Shown here: positions 55,909 through 64,000 of the stretch, one piece after another | How positions within the stretch are numbered: position 1 is the first letter of the stretch | Layout of the letters: each line of letters opens with the position of its first letter | Assembly: GCA_903845935.1 (NCBI GenBank) | Contig: CAIMZI010000008.1 | Span: 1-64,000, forward strand | Direction of reading: 5' to 3' | Source: an uncultured beta proteobacterium | GTDB taxonomy: Bacteria; Pseudomonadota; Gammaproteobacteria; Burkholderiales; Burkholderiaceae_C | DNA length: 64,000 nucleotides | Program-made: the position numbers and the translations under genes | The notes under the pieces: model-generated | What the model saw: only the letters and a program-made list of their open reading frames with translations | What the model was told of the DNA's origin: nothing | Database searches by the model: none

Positions 55909-57219
55909 CTAAGCAAGATCGGATGCCCTAGATTCATGCATAGTCAGCACTGCAGCCGCAGTAGCTACGCAGAGCGCAATCACATAAGCGGTAAAGACGC
56001 CGTGCATATTGTGCGATGCCAGCCAAGTATTGAGGTAGGGCGCCGTGCCGCCGAACAAGGCTACCGAAACCGAACTGGCGACGCCGATGCCCACTGCACG
56101 CTGCTGCGTTGGCAATTGCTCTGACATGAGCGCTGGGTAAATCGACGCCACCATGGCCCACAGCGTAAGTGCCACCGATTGTGCCACGAACAATGTCCAC
56201 GGCTCATTGCTTAGCAGCCAGTCGAGGGGATACGCCAATACCATGAAGCCACAGGCAAAACCCAGTGCCAGGGGCTTGCGCCCGATGCGATCAGACAAGG
56301 CCCCCCAGATCGGCAGCATAATAATCGCGACAAGCTGTGCACCCATGCTAGCCACAAACGCGTCTCCAGCCGCCATGCCCTTGACGCTGATAGCATATGT
56401 TGATGCAAAGGCCGCCCATGTGTAATAGGTGACGGTGGTACCTGCCGTAAAAATAATCATGCGTAGTGCCGTGATCAACAAGCCCTCGGTGCGCTCGCCA
56501 GCAGAGCTATCGCCCCGGGTTTTTGTACGCTCGGGCATATTCCGCTGGCCTACAAATACCTCTGTTTCCATCAGGCTGCGTCGCAAATAGTAGGCATATA
56601 TTCCAAGTCCGGAACCAAGAATAAACGGGATGCGCCAACCCCAACTCAGCATTTCGCTAGTCTGCAGTGATTTTGTTAACCCCACGCCGAGCAAGGTGGC
56701 TAATAATGAACCCGAGGTAACGCTGACAAAGATTGTGCTTGACCATAGACCGCGTGACTCTCTAGGGGAAATTTCGCTAATGTAAACATAGGATGTAGCG
56801 CTGTCCCCCCCGTGGGCCAGACCCTGCAGTAGCCTGGCCAATAGGAGCACGATTGAACTGAGAATTCCTACCTGCGCATAACTGGGCGAAAGTCCAATGC
56901 TCAAGCTGCCAAGAGCCATCATGCTCACCGTCAGTATCATGACATGACGGCGTCCACTTCGATCCGCGAGGCGGCCAAAAACAAGGCCGCCCACGGGCCT
57001 GGCGATGAAGCCCACGGCGAACACTGCTAGTGTGCTGAGCAATGCCGACGTCTCATCGCTTGGGTTGAACAAGTTCTTCGCCAAGTAGGGAGCGAAAATC
57101 GCATAGACGGTCCAATCAAACCATTCAATTGCGTTGCCTATGCTGCTGGCACGCAGGCACCTCTTCAATACCGAATGCCTATCGGGCACCATCGTGGTGG
57201 GGGATTGCAACGTATTCAT
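55909..57219 (-). CDS. MHS-type MFS symporter (KgtP/ProP/ShiA-like)
   Basis: A 436-residue, 12-helix transporter of the metabolite:H+ symporter group. IGNAIEWFDWTVYAIFAPYL, VFGRLADRSGRRHVM and RLLQGLAHGGDSATSYVYIS are the classical marks; members import organic acids, betaines or shikimate. I use ATG at 57219 because upstream starts (57258, 57249) lie inside the chemotaxis receptor gene. The ribosome site is poor, so translation may be coupled to that gene. It looks somewhat richer in A+T than its neighbours. Substrate unknown. Confidence 0.88.
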   Translation of the reverse strand: MNTLQSPTTMVPDRHSVLKRCLRASSIGNAIEWFDWTVYAIFAPYLAKNLFNPSDETSALLSTLAVFAVGFIARPVGGLVFGRLADRSGRRHVMILTVSMMALGSLSIGLSPSYAQVGILSSIVLLLARLLQGLAHGGDSATSYVYISEISPRESRGLWSSTIFVSVTSGSLLATLLGVGLTKSLQTSEMLSWGWRIPFILGSGLGIYAYYLRRSLMETEVFVGQRNMPERTKTRGDSSAGERTEGLLITALRMIIFTAGTTVTYYTWAAFASTYAISVKGMAAGDAFVASMGAQLVAIIMLPIWGALSDRIGRKPLALGFACGFMVLAYPLDWLLSNEPWTLFVAQSVALTLWAMVASIYPALMSEQLPTQQRAVGIGVASSVSVALFGGTAPYLNTWLASHNMHGVFTAYVIALCVATAAAVLTMHESRASDLA

Positions 57220-57229
57220 AGATGTGATA

Positions 57230-59095
57230 CTAAAAGGTTTCCCATTCATCGTCGCCACAGGCGGCGATGGACTTGGCCTGCACGATGGGCTTGGGAATAA
57301 CAGCAGGCTTGGTTGGAGGCGGCTTGGGCTTGACGCTCACCATAGGGACAGAACGTTTCTCAGATTCCTTGCGGGCCGTGCACTGGGTCGTGGCAGCGTT
57401 GCTCGCGGTAGCTTGCTCCGTGCGGGCATTGGAGTCCAGCGTGAATAGCGCAACCGACTGCACCAATTCAGCCGCCTGGGACTTCAAACTACTGGCGGCT
57501 GCGGCCATCTGTTCCACCAGCGCCGCGTTTTGTTGGGTCGCCGTGTCCATCTGAGTAACCGCCTCACCTATCTGTGCCACACCTGCCGCCTGTTCATTGC
57601 TCGCATTGCTGATTTCACCCACCAAAGCGCTGACTTTGCATATCGAGTCGACCACTTCAGTCATGGTCACCCCAGCCTCGTCAACAAGCACCGTGCCCTG
57701 TTGCACACGCTCCACGCTGGCGTTGATCAAGGTCTTGATTTCCTTGGCCGCGTCTGCACTGCGCCCCGCCAGGGAGCGTACCTCGCTGGCCACCACGGCA
57801 AAACCGCGTCCTTGCTCGCCAGCCCGCGCTGCTTCCACTGCAGCGTTCAACGCCAGTATGTTGGTCTGAAAGGCAATGCCATCGATGACGCTGATGATGT
57901 CTGAGATCTTTATAGAGGAATCGTTGATCTCCTTCATGGTATGGACGACACGGCCCACAACGTCGCCTCCGCGCGCGGCCACCGAAGCTGCACTGGTCGC
58001 CATCTGACTGGCCTGGCGGGCGTTGTCTGCATTCTGATTGACCTGCTCGCTGAGTTCTTCCATGGAGGCCGCTGTTTCTTCCAGTGCGCTGGCCTGACTC
58101 TCGGTGCGCGACGACAAATCGTGGTTGCCTTGTGCAATTTCTGCACTCGCCATGGCCACGCCGTTGGAACCAATGCGTACGTCGGAAACCACTTTTTGCA
58201 ATTGCATCCGCATGCCCTGCAATGCTGCCATCACGCTCGCTGTGTCTCCCTTTTTTAAGGGAACGCTCCTTGTTAAGTCGCCGCTTTTGACCTCCTCGAC
58301 GGCATCGCGAACAGCCATGGGGTCGGCACCAAAACCTAACATGATGATGCGCACAATTCCCGTCAGTGATCCCACCGCAACTAGCACGACCAAGGCGATG
58401 GCAAGGATTAGCAAGTTGAACCACAGGTTCTTTTGAGCCACCGCCTCATTCACTGCAGCGTTGGTTCGGTTGTCAATCAAGCTGAGAAACTCATCCACCG
58501 GCTTCATGATCTTGGCCTTAAACAGGTGGTAGCTGTGGTCGTGCATCATCGCGCGCGCCTTGGCCAAGTCCGGCTCTCCCTTGATGGTAAAGCCCCCTTT
58601 TCCGTCTGCCAACTGCCCCTTGACCAGGTTCATGGCCACGGTTTCGGTGTTCACCAAATCATCCGAGTTGGCCTGAGCTTCCTTGAGCTTGGCAAATTCA
58701 GCTTCGGTAAATCCAGCCTTCTTCATCAGTTCCTGCAGAGGAATCGTGTCGCCCGAACCGCGTCCGGGATCGGTGCCTGCAGCGCGGAAGTCCCAGTAGA
58801 TTTTTTCGTACTGGTTGGGGCGTGTCTTCTTGCCGTTGCGAATGTCCAGGACTTCGAAGTATTGTTTTTCCCATTCAGGGTCGCCTGTAACGACGTAGGT
58901 TCTGGCCAGCCGTGTCAGATCGTCTGAGCTCTTGCGCAATTCATCGGCCAGAAGATAAGACGTGTAGCGGCTCACACTCACCTGCGCCAACTTTTCATTC
59001 ACGGCGCCCACCTGGTACAAGGCATAGCCCAAGAACAGTGCGGGCAGCAACAAGGCCACAAGCAACATCCTAAACATCTGGCTTACCGTTCGCAT
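57230..59095 (-). CDS. Methyl-accepting chemotaxis protein
   Basis: A 621-residue chemoreceptor. A membrane helix near the N-terminus (about 8-27) and one near residue 225 bracket a periplasmic ligand domain with [20 protein letters not shown]. Then a HAMP-like region ([12 protein letters not shown]) and the signalling hairpin with [20 protein letters not shown] and [21 protein letters not shown] Pro/Lys-rich tail ends in EWETF, a CheR-binding pentapeptide of the NWETF type. The ATG at 59095 follows CAGGAGAA. It is the first of three co-directional genes with a symporter and a kinase. Confidence 0.95.
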   Translation of the reverse strand: MRTVSQMFRMLLVALLLPALFLGYALYQVGAVNEKLAQVSVSRYTSYLLADELRKSSDDLTRLARTYVVTGDPEWEKQYFEVLDIRNGKKTRPNQYEKIYWDFRAAGTDPGRGSGDTIPLQELMKKAGFTEAEFAKLKEAQANSDDLVNTETVAMNLVKGQLADGKGGFTIKGEPDLAKARAMMHDHSYHLFKAKIMKPVDEFLSLIDNRTNAAVNEAVAQKNLWFNLLILAIALVVLVAVGSLTGIVRIIMLGFGADPMAVRDAVEEVKSGDLTRSVPLKKGDTASVMAALQGMRMQLQKVVSDVRIGSNGVAMASAEIAQGNHDLSSRTESQASALEETAASMEELSEQVNQNADNARQASQMATSAASVAARGGDVVGRVVHTMKEINDSSIKISDIISVIDGIAFQTNILALNAAVEAARAGEQGRGFAVVASEVRSLAGRSADAAKEIKTLINASVERVQQGTVLVDEAGVTMTEVVDSICKVSALVGEISNASNEQAAGVAQIGEAVTQMDTATQQNAALVEQMAAAASSLKSQAAELVQSVALFTLDSNARTEQATASNAATTQCTARKESEKRSVPMVSVKPKPPPTKPAVIPKPIVQAKSIAACGDDEWETF

Positions 59096-59267
59096 ATTGG
59101 TTCTCCTGCTGAAACATATAGGCTCCCACCCACATCCGACTTGTGCTCTAAATCGCACAATGATATGACTTTAACCGCAAAGGGACAAATACGGCGATGC
59201 ACCCTAACGCCTAAGTAGAATTTTCAGAACGATGCAGTGAAGGTCAGCGCATGCAAGACCGAAACAG

Positions 59268-60431
59268 TCAACGGCTCTCCATTCGCTCCACGATTACCGC
59301 AGAACCAATGCCACCGGCACCTGCAACAGCGGCCAGGCCGCGTGCACCGGGCGCTTCATCGCGCTGCAGGTCGGCCAGCAGGCGCACCAGGGCTATGGCG
59401 CCGGATGCGCCAATCGGGTGGCCGCGCGCCAGGCCGCCGCCGCTCCGGTTGATGTCACACGGCTGCAACCCCAAGGCCTGGCAAAAACCCAAGCCCTGCA
59501 CGGCAAAGGCATCGTGCAACTCAATCGCTTGCAAGTCTGTAGCCCTGTGGAGTCCAGCCCGCTGCATTGCGGTATGCGCCGCCACTTGCGCGGCCAGCAG
59601 AGGCGTGACAGGGTCGGCACCCACCGATGCCGAGGCCAGCCAAGCAGCGCGTGGCATCAATCCCAGCTCACTGCAGGCCTGCGCTGTGGCCAGCAGGACC
59701 AGGGCGGCGCCGTCGGCCCGCGTGGAGATCGCCAGTGTGCTGGGTGCGCAGTCGGTCGAGCCCCTCTGTGGCAGGGCAAGTGGCATGCGGGCGGCTCGTT
59801 GTGGGGTGAGGATGCGCGGGTAGGCATCGTGCTGCTGCCCCATGATGCTGACGATTTCGGCACCTAAAAAAACCTGGTTTTCCAGCGCCCGCCGGTGGCT
59901 TGCCACGGCATAGCTATCTTGTTGCAAGCGGGTCCAGCCTTGTTGCGCGGCATAGTCGGCAGCCGATTCCAACAGATCGGGGTCGCGCGCCGGGTCGGGG
60001 GCAAAGGCGGGGCGTTCATAGGCCACAGGGGCATCGCCCGCATGCTGGGGACGGATCTGGCGAATAGGCGCGCGGCTCCAGGCCTCCACACCGCCGGCAA
60101 TCACCACCGATGCCTGGCCGGATGCCAGCATGCCTGCCGCCATGGCGATGGCGTCCAGGCCGGAACAGCATTGGGTATCGATCGACAGGGCGGCGCAGCG
60201 GTCTGGCAATCCTGCCGCCAGCGCCAGCATGCGGGCCGGGTTGCCTCCTGCGCCCAGGGCGTTGCCGATGACCACAGCGTCTACCGCCTCTGTGCTGAGT
60301 GCGGCGCGCTGCAGCAGGGCACGCAGCACCGGGGAGCCTAGTTCATGGGCGTGCAGGGCGCGAAAGGCACCGCCTACGGGTGCCACCGCGCTGCGCGCCC
60401 AGGCGGCGATCAGGGCAGGGGTTGCAGACAG
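59268..60431 (-). CDS. Thiolase-fold protein (YhfS-like) lacking the C-terminal catalytic cysteine
   Basis: About 387 residues of the thiolase superfamily. The nucleophile block is DTQCCSGLDAI, followed later by HDAFA and GGGLARGHPIGASGA with the active His. The usual C-terminal CxGxG motif reads GLAAVAGAGGIGSA, with Ala in place of Cys. The stop is certain. No ATG/GTG/TTG fits the family start; CTG at 60431 preceded by GGAG is the best candidate, with GTG at 60386 as an alternative that removes the first strand. It overlaps the end of the acyl-CoA ligase gene and closes the five-gene operon. Confidence 0.8.
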   Translation of the reverse strand: MSATPALIAAWARSAVAPVGGAFRALHAHELGSPVLRALLQRAALSTEAVDAVVIGNALGAGGNPARMLALAAGLPDRCAALSIDTQCCSGLDAIAMAAGMLASGQASVVIAGGVEAWSRAPIRQIRPQHAGDAPVAYERPAFAPDPARDPDLLESAADYAAQQGWTRLQQDSYAVASHRRALENQVFLGAEIVSIMGQQHDAYPRILTPQRAARMPLALPQRGSTDCAPSTLAISTRADGAALVLLATAQACSELGLMPRAAWLASASVGADPVTPLLAAQVAAHTAMQRAGLHRATDLQAIELHDAFAVQGLGFCQALGLQPCDINRSGGGLARGHPIGASGAIALVRLLADLQRDEAPGARGLAAVAGAGGIGSAVIVERMESR

Positions 60432-61858
60432 GGTGGCTCCAAAGCGGCGGGCAGCGTCATGGCTTGCAGGCTGCGCTCCAAACTGGCGTGGTCGGTCTTG
60501 CCGCCGGCCGTGCGCGGCCAGCTCGTGCAAAGGTAAAACTTTTTGGGTGCCTTGAAGGCCTCCAGGCCTTGCCGACACCAGGCCACCAGCTGCAGTGCAT
60601 CGGGCAGCCCCGCTTGGCTGCTGTCGGTCCAATGGATGATGGCCACCACCCTGGCGCCGCGCCGCGCGTCCTCCACGCCATGCACCGAGGCCAGGGCAAT
60701 GGCCGGGTGTGCCTCCAGCACGGCCTCCAGTTCCTCGGCAAACAGGTTCTTGCCCTGGGTGACGATCATGCGGTTTTGGCGCCCGGCCAGGCACAGGCGC
60801 CCTTGTGCATCCAGCGTGCCCAGATCGCGCACCGACAGCCAGTCACCATCGCGCAGCGCGGCAGTGTGATCGTCCGTGGCGCCCACATAGTCCATGAACA
60901 GCATAGGGCTGCGCACATAAATCAGGCCGACGTTGGCTTCTTCAGTCGCCTGGCGGATCTGCAGCTCCACATTGGCAAAGGGCCTGCCGACCACGGCGGC
61001 CGGTGTGCTGTTATCGCTGTCCATCCAGGCAATAAAGCTGGTTTCAGACGCTCCGTAAAACTCGATGATGCGCGCCTTGGGAAACAGTGCCCGCAGCTCG
61101 GCTGTGCGCTGGCGCATCCAGCGCGCACCGCTGATCAGGATCAGGCGCACGGACTCGATTGGCGCCAACGATTTGTGACGGGCAAGCTCCAGCATCAGGA
61201 TCAACTGGCTGGGTGCGGTGAGCAAACTGGGGGTGAGACCCGAGCGTAAAGTTTCCAGCGCAGCGGCAGCCGAAAAGCGCTCTTGCACGATCACACCACC
61301 GCCGCTCCAAAGGCCCAACAGCATGCCGAACAAAAACAGCGAGTGCGAGTCGCGCCCCGGCGCCAGGATGCAGGTTGCGGCATCCGGCCCAAACTCTTGC
61401 AAGCAGACGCGAAAGCTCTCGGTCCAGGATCGGTGGTGGCGTTTAAAGCCCTTGGGCAGGCCGGTGCTGCCGGAGGTGTAGCCGATGTAAAAGGGAGTCA
61501 GTTCTGTGGGTGGTGCTGTGTCGCATGCCTTCACCGGCAGGGCGGCCTGCACGCTATGCAGCACGGCAGCGGGCCAATCCGGGTCGGCCACGGCGGCGCA
61601 GCGTCCGCTGGCAATGATTCCCAAGAATTCCACCAAGCGCTGCAACAGGGGCAGGGAGCTGTCGACCAGCACGGTAGCCGGGTCCTGCTGTCCGGTCAGT
61701 GCTGCGGCGCGTTCTGTGACGACTGCATGCAGTTCGGCAAACGTCAGGGTCTGGCTTGCGCTTTGGATGGCCAGTGCCGCGCCACGGGACTGCGCCCAGT
61801 GGATTAGCGGCCCATGCACCAGCCCCGAGGCTTGATCCCAGTTTGGACCTAGCGTCAT
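60410..61858 (-). CDS. AMP-binding acyl-CoA ligase (YhfT-like)
   Basis: A 482-residue adenylate-forming enzyme (ANL superfamily). The P-loop-like YIGYTSGSTGLPKGFKRHH, IIEFYGASETSFI and SVRDLGTLDAQGRLCLAGRQ with the hinge are visible, and a C-terminal Lys block PRTAGGKTDHASL. It should activate a carboxylic acid to an acyl-AMP and acyl-CoA; the acid is unknown. The ATG at 61858 overlaps the bioY stop in ATGA. Together with bioY and the thiolase-like gene it mirrors Bacillus yhfU-yhfT-yhfS. Confidence 0.87.
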   Translation of the reverse strand: MTLGPNWDQASGLVHGPLIHWAQSRGAALAIQSASQTLTFAELHAVVTERAAALTGQQDPATVLVDSSLPLLQRLVEFLGIIASGRCAAVADPDWPAAVLHSVQAALPVKACDTAPPTELTPFYIGYTSGSTGLPKGFKRHHRSWTESFRVCLQEFGPDAATCILAPGRDSHSLFLFGMLLGLWSGGGVIVQERFSAAAALETLRSGLTPSLLTAPSQLILMLELARHKSLAPIESVRLILISGARWMRQRTAELRALFPKARIIEFYGASETSFIAWMDSDNSTPAAVVGRPFANVELQIRQATEEANVGLIYVRSPMLFMDYVGATDDHTAALRDGDWLSVRDLGTLDAQGRLCLAGRQNRMIVTQGKNLFAEELEAVLEAHPAIALASVHGVEDARRGARVVAIIHWTDSSQAGLPDALQLVAWCRQGLEAFKAPKKFYLCTSWPRTAGGKTDHASLERSLQAMTLPAALEPPCLQPLP

Positions 61859-62424
61859 TTCAGCGCACGACCACCCAGGTTCCAGTCGGGCAGGCCGCGC
61901 GCCACGGTGTGCACCACCAGGGCGCAGACGGCGCATTTCAGCAGGTCACCAGGCACAAACAGCAGGGTGCCCCAAAAGGCTTGGGTCCAGCTCAGCTTGG
62001 CAATGTTCACCAGTCCGACCACACCACAGGCATGAACCACCAGCAGGCCGCCCAGGCTGGAGGCGGCAAAGGCGCTGACCGCTGCGCGCCGTGGCGTGCT
62101 GCGTGGAAAGGCCGACATCAGCCAGCCGGTGACCAGCGCACCCAAGGGCCAGCCGACGAGGTAGCCGGTGGAGGGCGCCATGAACACGCCCAGGCCGCCG
62201 CGCCCGCCCGACAGCAGGGGCAGGCCCAGCGCCACGGCAAGCAGAAACAGCAGCATGGCTTGCAGGGCGCGCCTGGGGCCCAGCAGGCAACCGGCCAGCA
62301 TCACGCCCAGGGTCTGCAGCGTGATCGGCACACCCAGGGGCAGGTCGATCTTGGGGATCAGGCCAAATACCGCCAGCAGGGCGGCAAACAGGGAGACCAG
62401 GGCCAGGGAGCGCGAAGAGTTCAT
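61855..62424 (-). CDS. bioY: Biotin transporter substrate-binding component BioY
   Basis: A 189-residue membrane protein, the S-component that binds biotin in an ECF transporter. About six hydrophobic helices are seen with family blocks LPLGVPITLQTLGVMLAG, LGPRRALQAMLLFLLAV, GGRGGLGVFMAPSTGYLVGW and LLFVPGDLLKCAV. The ATG at 62424 is preferred over a TTG 12 bases upstream. It lies between bioN and the acyl-CoA ligase gene, overlapping the latter by four bases. Confidence 0.95.
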   Translation of the reverse strand: MNSSRSLALVSLFAALLAVFGLIPKIDLPLGVPITLQTLGVMLAGCLLGPRRALQAMLLFLLAVALGLPLLSGGRGGLGVFMAPSTGYLVGWPLGALVTGWLMSAFPRSTPRRAAVSAFAASSLGGLLVVHACGVVGLVNIAKLSWTQAFWGTLLFVPGDLLKCAVCALVVHTVARGLPDWNLGGRALK

Positions 62425-62460
62425 GGAGTTCAGCAAGTCGGTAAAAGGGGAGCGCCAAGG

Positions 62461-63054
62461 CTACTCGCCTATGCGCATTTCGAGTGTATCTGCTACCCGG
62501 CGCGCGCTGGTCAGCATCTGGATGGTCAGTGGTGCCAGCAGGCGCAGGCCGCCCGCCTTGCCGGTGCGCAGGCGGTGGGCCTCGTTCAGACGCTTCCAGA
62601 CGACGAAGAAGTGTTCGGTAAATCGCAGCATCATGGCCAGTTGCAGGGCCAGACGTTCGGTCTTGATGCCCAGCTTTTGAAGCGGACTGAGCAGCCGCTC
62701 CAGTACATCCAGCAAATCGGTGCTGCGCGTGGTCAGCGTCAGCGCAATGCCCAAGAGGGATGCGCTGAGTAGACGCAGCACGCTGATCCAACCTAGCACG
62801 GCCTGTTTCATGAAGACGTGAAACGCCAGGATCAGCAGGCTGGCCAGCAGCAGCGAGGCCAGCAGCTTGCGTGCCGGGAGAATGGCGCGGCCCAGACTGG
62901 CGAACAGCAGTATGCAGACCAATGCACCTGCGCCCAGCAGCGTGACCTTGTTCGTCGCGTATTGCGCCGTGCCCAGCAGGGCAAACAGCAGCAGTTTGAC
63001 CGACGCGGGCACGCCATGCAGCCAGCTGCGGTGTTCGCTGTAGAGGCTTCCCAT
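62461..63054 (-). CDS. bioN: Energy-coupling factor transmembrane protein BioN
   Basis: A 197-residue T-component (CbiQ/EcfT family) linking the BioM ATPase to BioY. Hydrophobic helices fill residues 15-130; the cytoplasmic coupling region includes LERLLSPLQKLGIKTERL, LRFTEHFFVVWKRLNEAHRL with the Arg-rich coupling helix, and RRVADTLEMRIGE. The ATG at 63054 is two bases after the bioM stop. Function follows from its place between bioM and bioY. Confidence 0.93.
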   Translation of the reverse strand: MGSLYSEHRSWLHGVPASVKLLLFALLGTAQYATNKVTLLGAGALVCILLFASLGRAILPARKLLASLLLASLLILAFHVFMKQAVLGWISVLRLLSASLLGIALTLTTRSTDLLDVLERLLSPLQKLGIKTERLALQLAMMLRFTEHFFVVWKRLNEAHRLRTGKAGGLRLLAPLTIQMLTSARRVADTLEMRIGE

Positions 63055-63056
63055 GC

Positions 63057-63707
63057 TTATTGGTAGATCAGGGCCTGCGCCGCGATACGCGCGGCCACAT
63101 CGGCCTGATACTCTGCACAGACTTGCTGGCCCGGACCATCGGCGCGCACCCGGCCGCACTCCAACCAGATCACTCGCTTAAACTCTCGCACATGCTCCAG
63201 CAAATGGGTGGAGACAATCACCTGCTGACTCGCCTTGGCAATGTCCATGGCCAGCAGGGCCTGACCCGGCTGGTCCAGACTGGCAAAGGGCTCGTCCAAC
63301 AGCAGCAGTTCGGGCGAGGCAATCATCAGCGCCAGCCAGCACACATGCTGGCGCTGGCCCTGGCTTAAGGAACCTATGGCGCGCTCGGACCAGTGAGCCA
63401 GGCCGCGCGACTCCAGGAACACACGCGCCTGCGCAATCGCCTCTCGCCGTGGCATGCCGCTGGGGCTGAGGCCCAGGGCTAGCTCTTCGGCAACGGTGGG
63501 GAAGATGATTTGCTCATCCGGATTCTGGAACATCATGCCGACCAGCCCTGGGCGCTTGCTGCTGACCGTGCGCGCCTCCAGCCCGCGCACCAGCACGCTG
63601 CCGCTCTGTGGTACATCCAGGCCGCACAGCAGGCGAAACAGGCTGCTCTTGCCTGCGCCGTTGTCGCCGATCAGGCCAATGCGGGACTCGGGCAGGTCCA
63701 GCGTCAA
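63057..63707 (-). CDS. bioM: Energy-coupling factor ATPase BioM (start unresolved)
   Basis: CbiO/EcfA-type ATPase: Walker A GDNGAGKSS, FQNPDEQIIFPTVAEELALG, signature LSQGQRQHVCWLALM and Walker B LLLLDEPFASLDQ. The TTG at 63707 is the first conventional start, but it omits the first strand of the fold: upstream in-frame sequence reads LLHIRDASLQRGGHTIFSGL, which fits the ATPase N-terminus. The frame is open back to a stop at 63834-63836, with no ATG, GTG or TTG. An ACG at 63821 would yield a start reading (M)PIPNHTHP. The true start is therefore probably upstream, up to about 63821. Confidence 0.85.
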   Translation of the reverse strand: MTLDLPESRIGLIGDNGAGKSSLFRLLCGLDVPQSGSVLVRGLEARTVSSKRPGLVGMMFQNPDEQIIFPTVAEELALGLSPSGMPRREAIAQARVFLESRGLAHWSERAIGSLSQGQRQHVCWLALMIASPELLLLDEPFASLDQPGQALLAMDIAKASQQVIVSTHLLEHVREFKRVIWLECGRVRADGPGQQVCAEYQADVAARIAAQALIYQ

Positions 63708-63888
63708 GCCCGAAAAAATCGTGTGGCCGCCGCGCTGCAGGCTGGCATCACGGATGTGGAGCAGGGGTGTTGCCGCAACAAGGGCTTGGGCGACAGGATG
63801 GGTATGGTTTGGAATGGGCGTATCGCGTGGTGATCAGCCAGCAGTTTACGCGCTGGGCGCTGCCGGCTCGGGGGCTACACTGCCATCC

Positions 63889-64000
63889 ATGCCCAGCAAT
63901 CTTGACTCCAGCCTCAAAGCCATAGACACCTTTATTGACGCGCTTTGGCTGGAAGAGGGGCTGTCCAAAAACACGTTGACGGCGTATAGACGCGACCTCA
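63889..64000 (+). CDS. xerD: Site-specific tyrosine recombinase XerD (5' part only)
   Basis: The first 37 codons of a tyrosine recombinase, cut by the window end. The N-terminal SAM-like core-binding part is recognisable: IDTFIDALWLEEGLSKNTLT followed by AYRRDL. XerD acts with XerC at dif to resolve chromosome dimers. It is divergent from the bio operon, with about 70 bases between it and the longest bioM reading. Confidence 0.85.
   Translation, partial: MPSNLDSSLKAIDTFIDALWLEEGLSKNTLTAYRRDL

Noticed and set aside
63708-63888. BirA- or BioR-type operator in front of bioM
   Set aside because: No TTGTAAACC-type half-sites or TTATCTATAA-like sequence is visible between bioM and xerD.

Overview
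The window is about 64 kb of dense, GC-rich bacterial chromosome. Gene order and protein style point to a betaproteobacterium of the order Burkholderiales, most likely Comamonadaceae close to Rhodoferax or Polaromonas. The evidence is the order rpsO-pnp-quinone oxidoreductase-tpiA-secG-tRNA-Leu-nuoABCDEFGHIJKLMN-NUDIX-DUF1178, the Burkholderiales-type NuoG and PNPase sequences, and many ATGA/TAATG start-stop overlaps. The species is an inference. No prophage, insertion sequence, CRISPR array or rRNA was seen.

Layout. 0.1-3.8 kb: an exported creatininase-family protein and an exported YVTN beta-propeller, ybiB on the minus strand, and an unrecognised small protein. 3.9-9.9 kb: housekeeping genes tsaD, rpsO, pnp, a zinc-independent-type quinone oxidoreductase, tpiA and secG, with clear terminators after rpsO and pnp. 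10.0-25.5 kb: tRNA-Leu(GAG), then the complete 14-gene complex I operon (nuoA to nuoN), then a NUDIX hydrolase and a DUF1178 protein. 25.6-37.9 kb, all on the minus strand: glutamate dehydrogenase, two small proteins, an MsbA-type ABC exporter, an AttEFGH-like cluster (lipocalin-like AttH, large FtsX-type permease, LolD-like ATPase), miaA, a Bcr/CflA transporter and a MATE transporter. 38.1-43.0 kb: a branched-chain amino-acid type ABC importer with a fused LivM-LivG protein. 43.1-52.8 kb: a PPi-type phosphofructokinase, mutL, a DedA protein, an MFS transporter, an N-acetylmuramoyl-alanine amidase, tsaE, queG, a nitroreductase and a small lytic transglycosylase. 52.8-59.1 kb, minus strand: methyl-accepting chemotaxis protein, MHS-type symporter and hybrid histidine kinase, probably one unit. 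59.3-63.8 kb, minus strand: bioM-bioN-bioY, then an acyl-CoA ligase and a thiolase-like protein, tightly overlapped. The window ends inside xerD.

How the genes work together. The central block couples translation and RNA turnover (rpsO, pnp), glycolysis (tpiA, pfk) and respiration (nuo). tsaD and tsaE both serve t6A tRNA modification, and miaA and queG serve other tRNA modifications. The 3' cluster probably imports biotin through an ECF transporter and activates a carboxylic acid to its CoA thioester. Its gene content matches the Bacillus yhfU-yhfT-yhfS set, whose function is unsolved.

Most notable points: the five-gene biotin-type operon with a thiolase-like protein lacking the usual C-terminal cysteine; a 94-bp compound palindrome inside the mutL coding sequence; the MCP/symporter/hybrid kinase unit; the exported creatininase with altered metal-site motifs next to a beta-propeller; a perfect 28-bp palindrome between divergent transporter genes; and alternative hairpins ahead of pnp and nuoA. 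Start codons of bioM, the thiolase-like gene and tsaE could not be settled from sequence alone.
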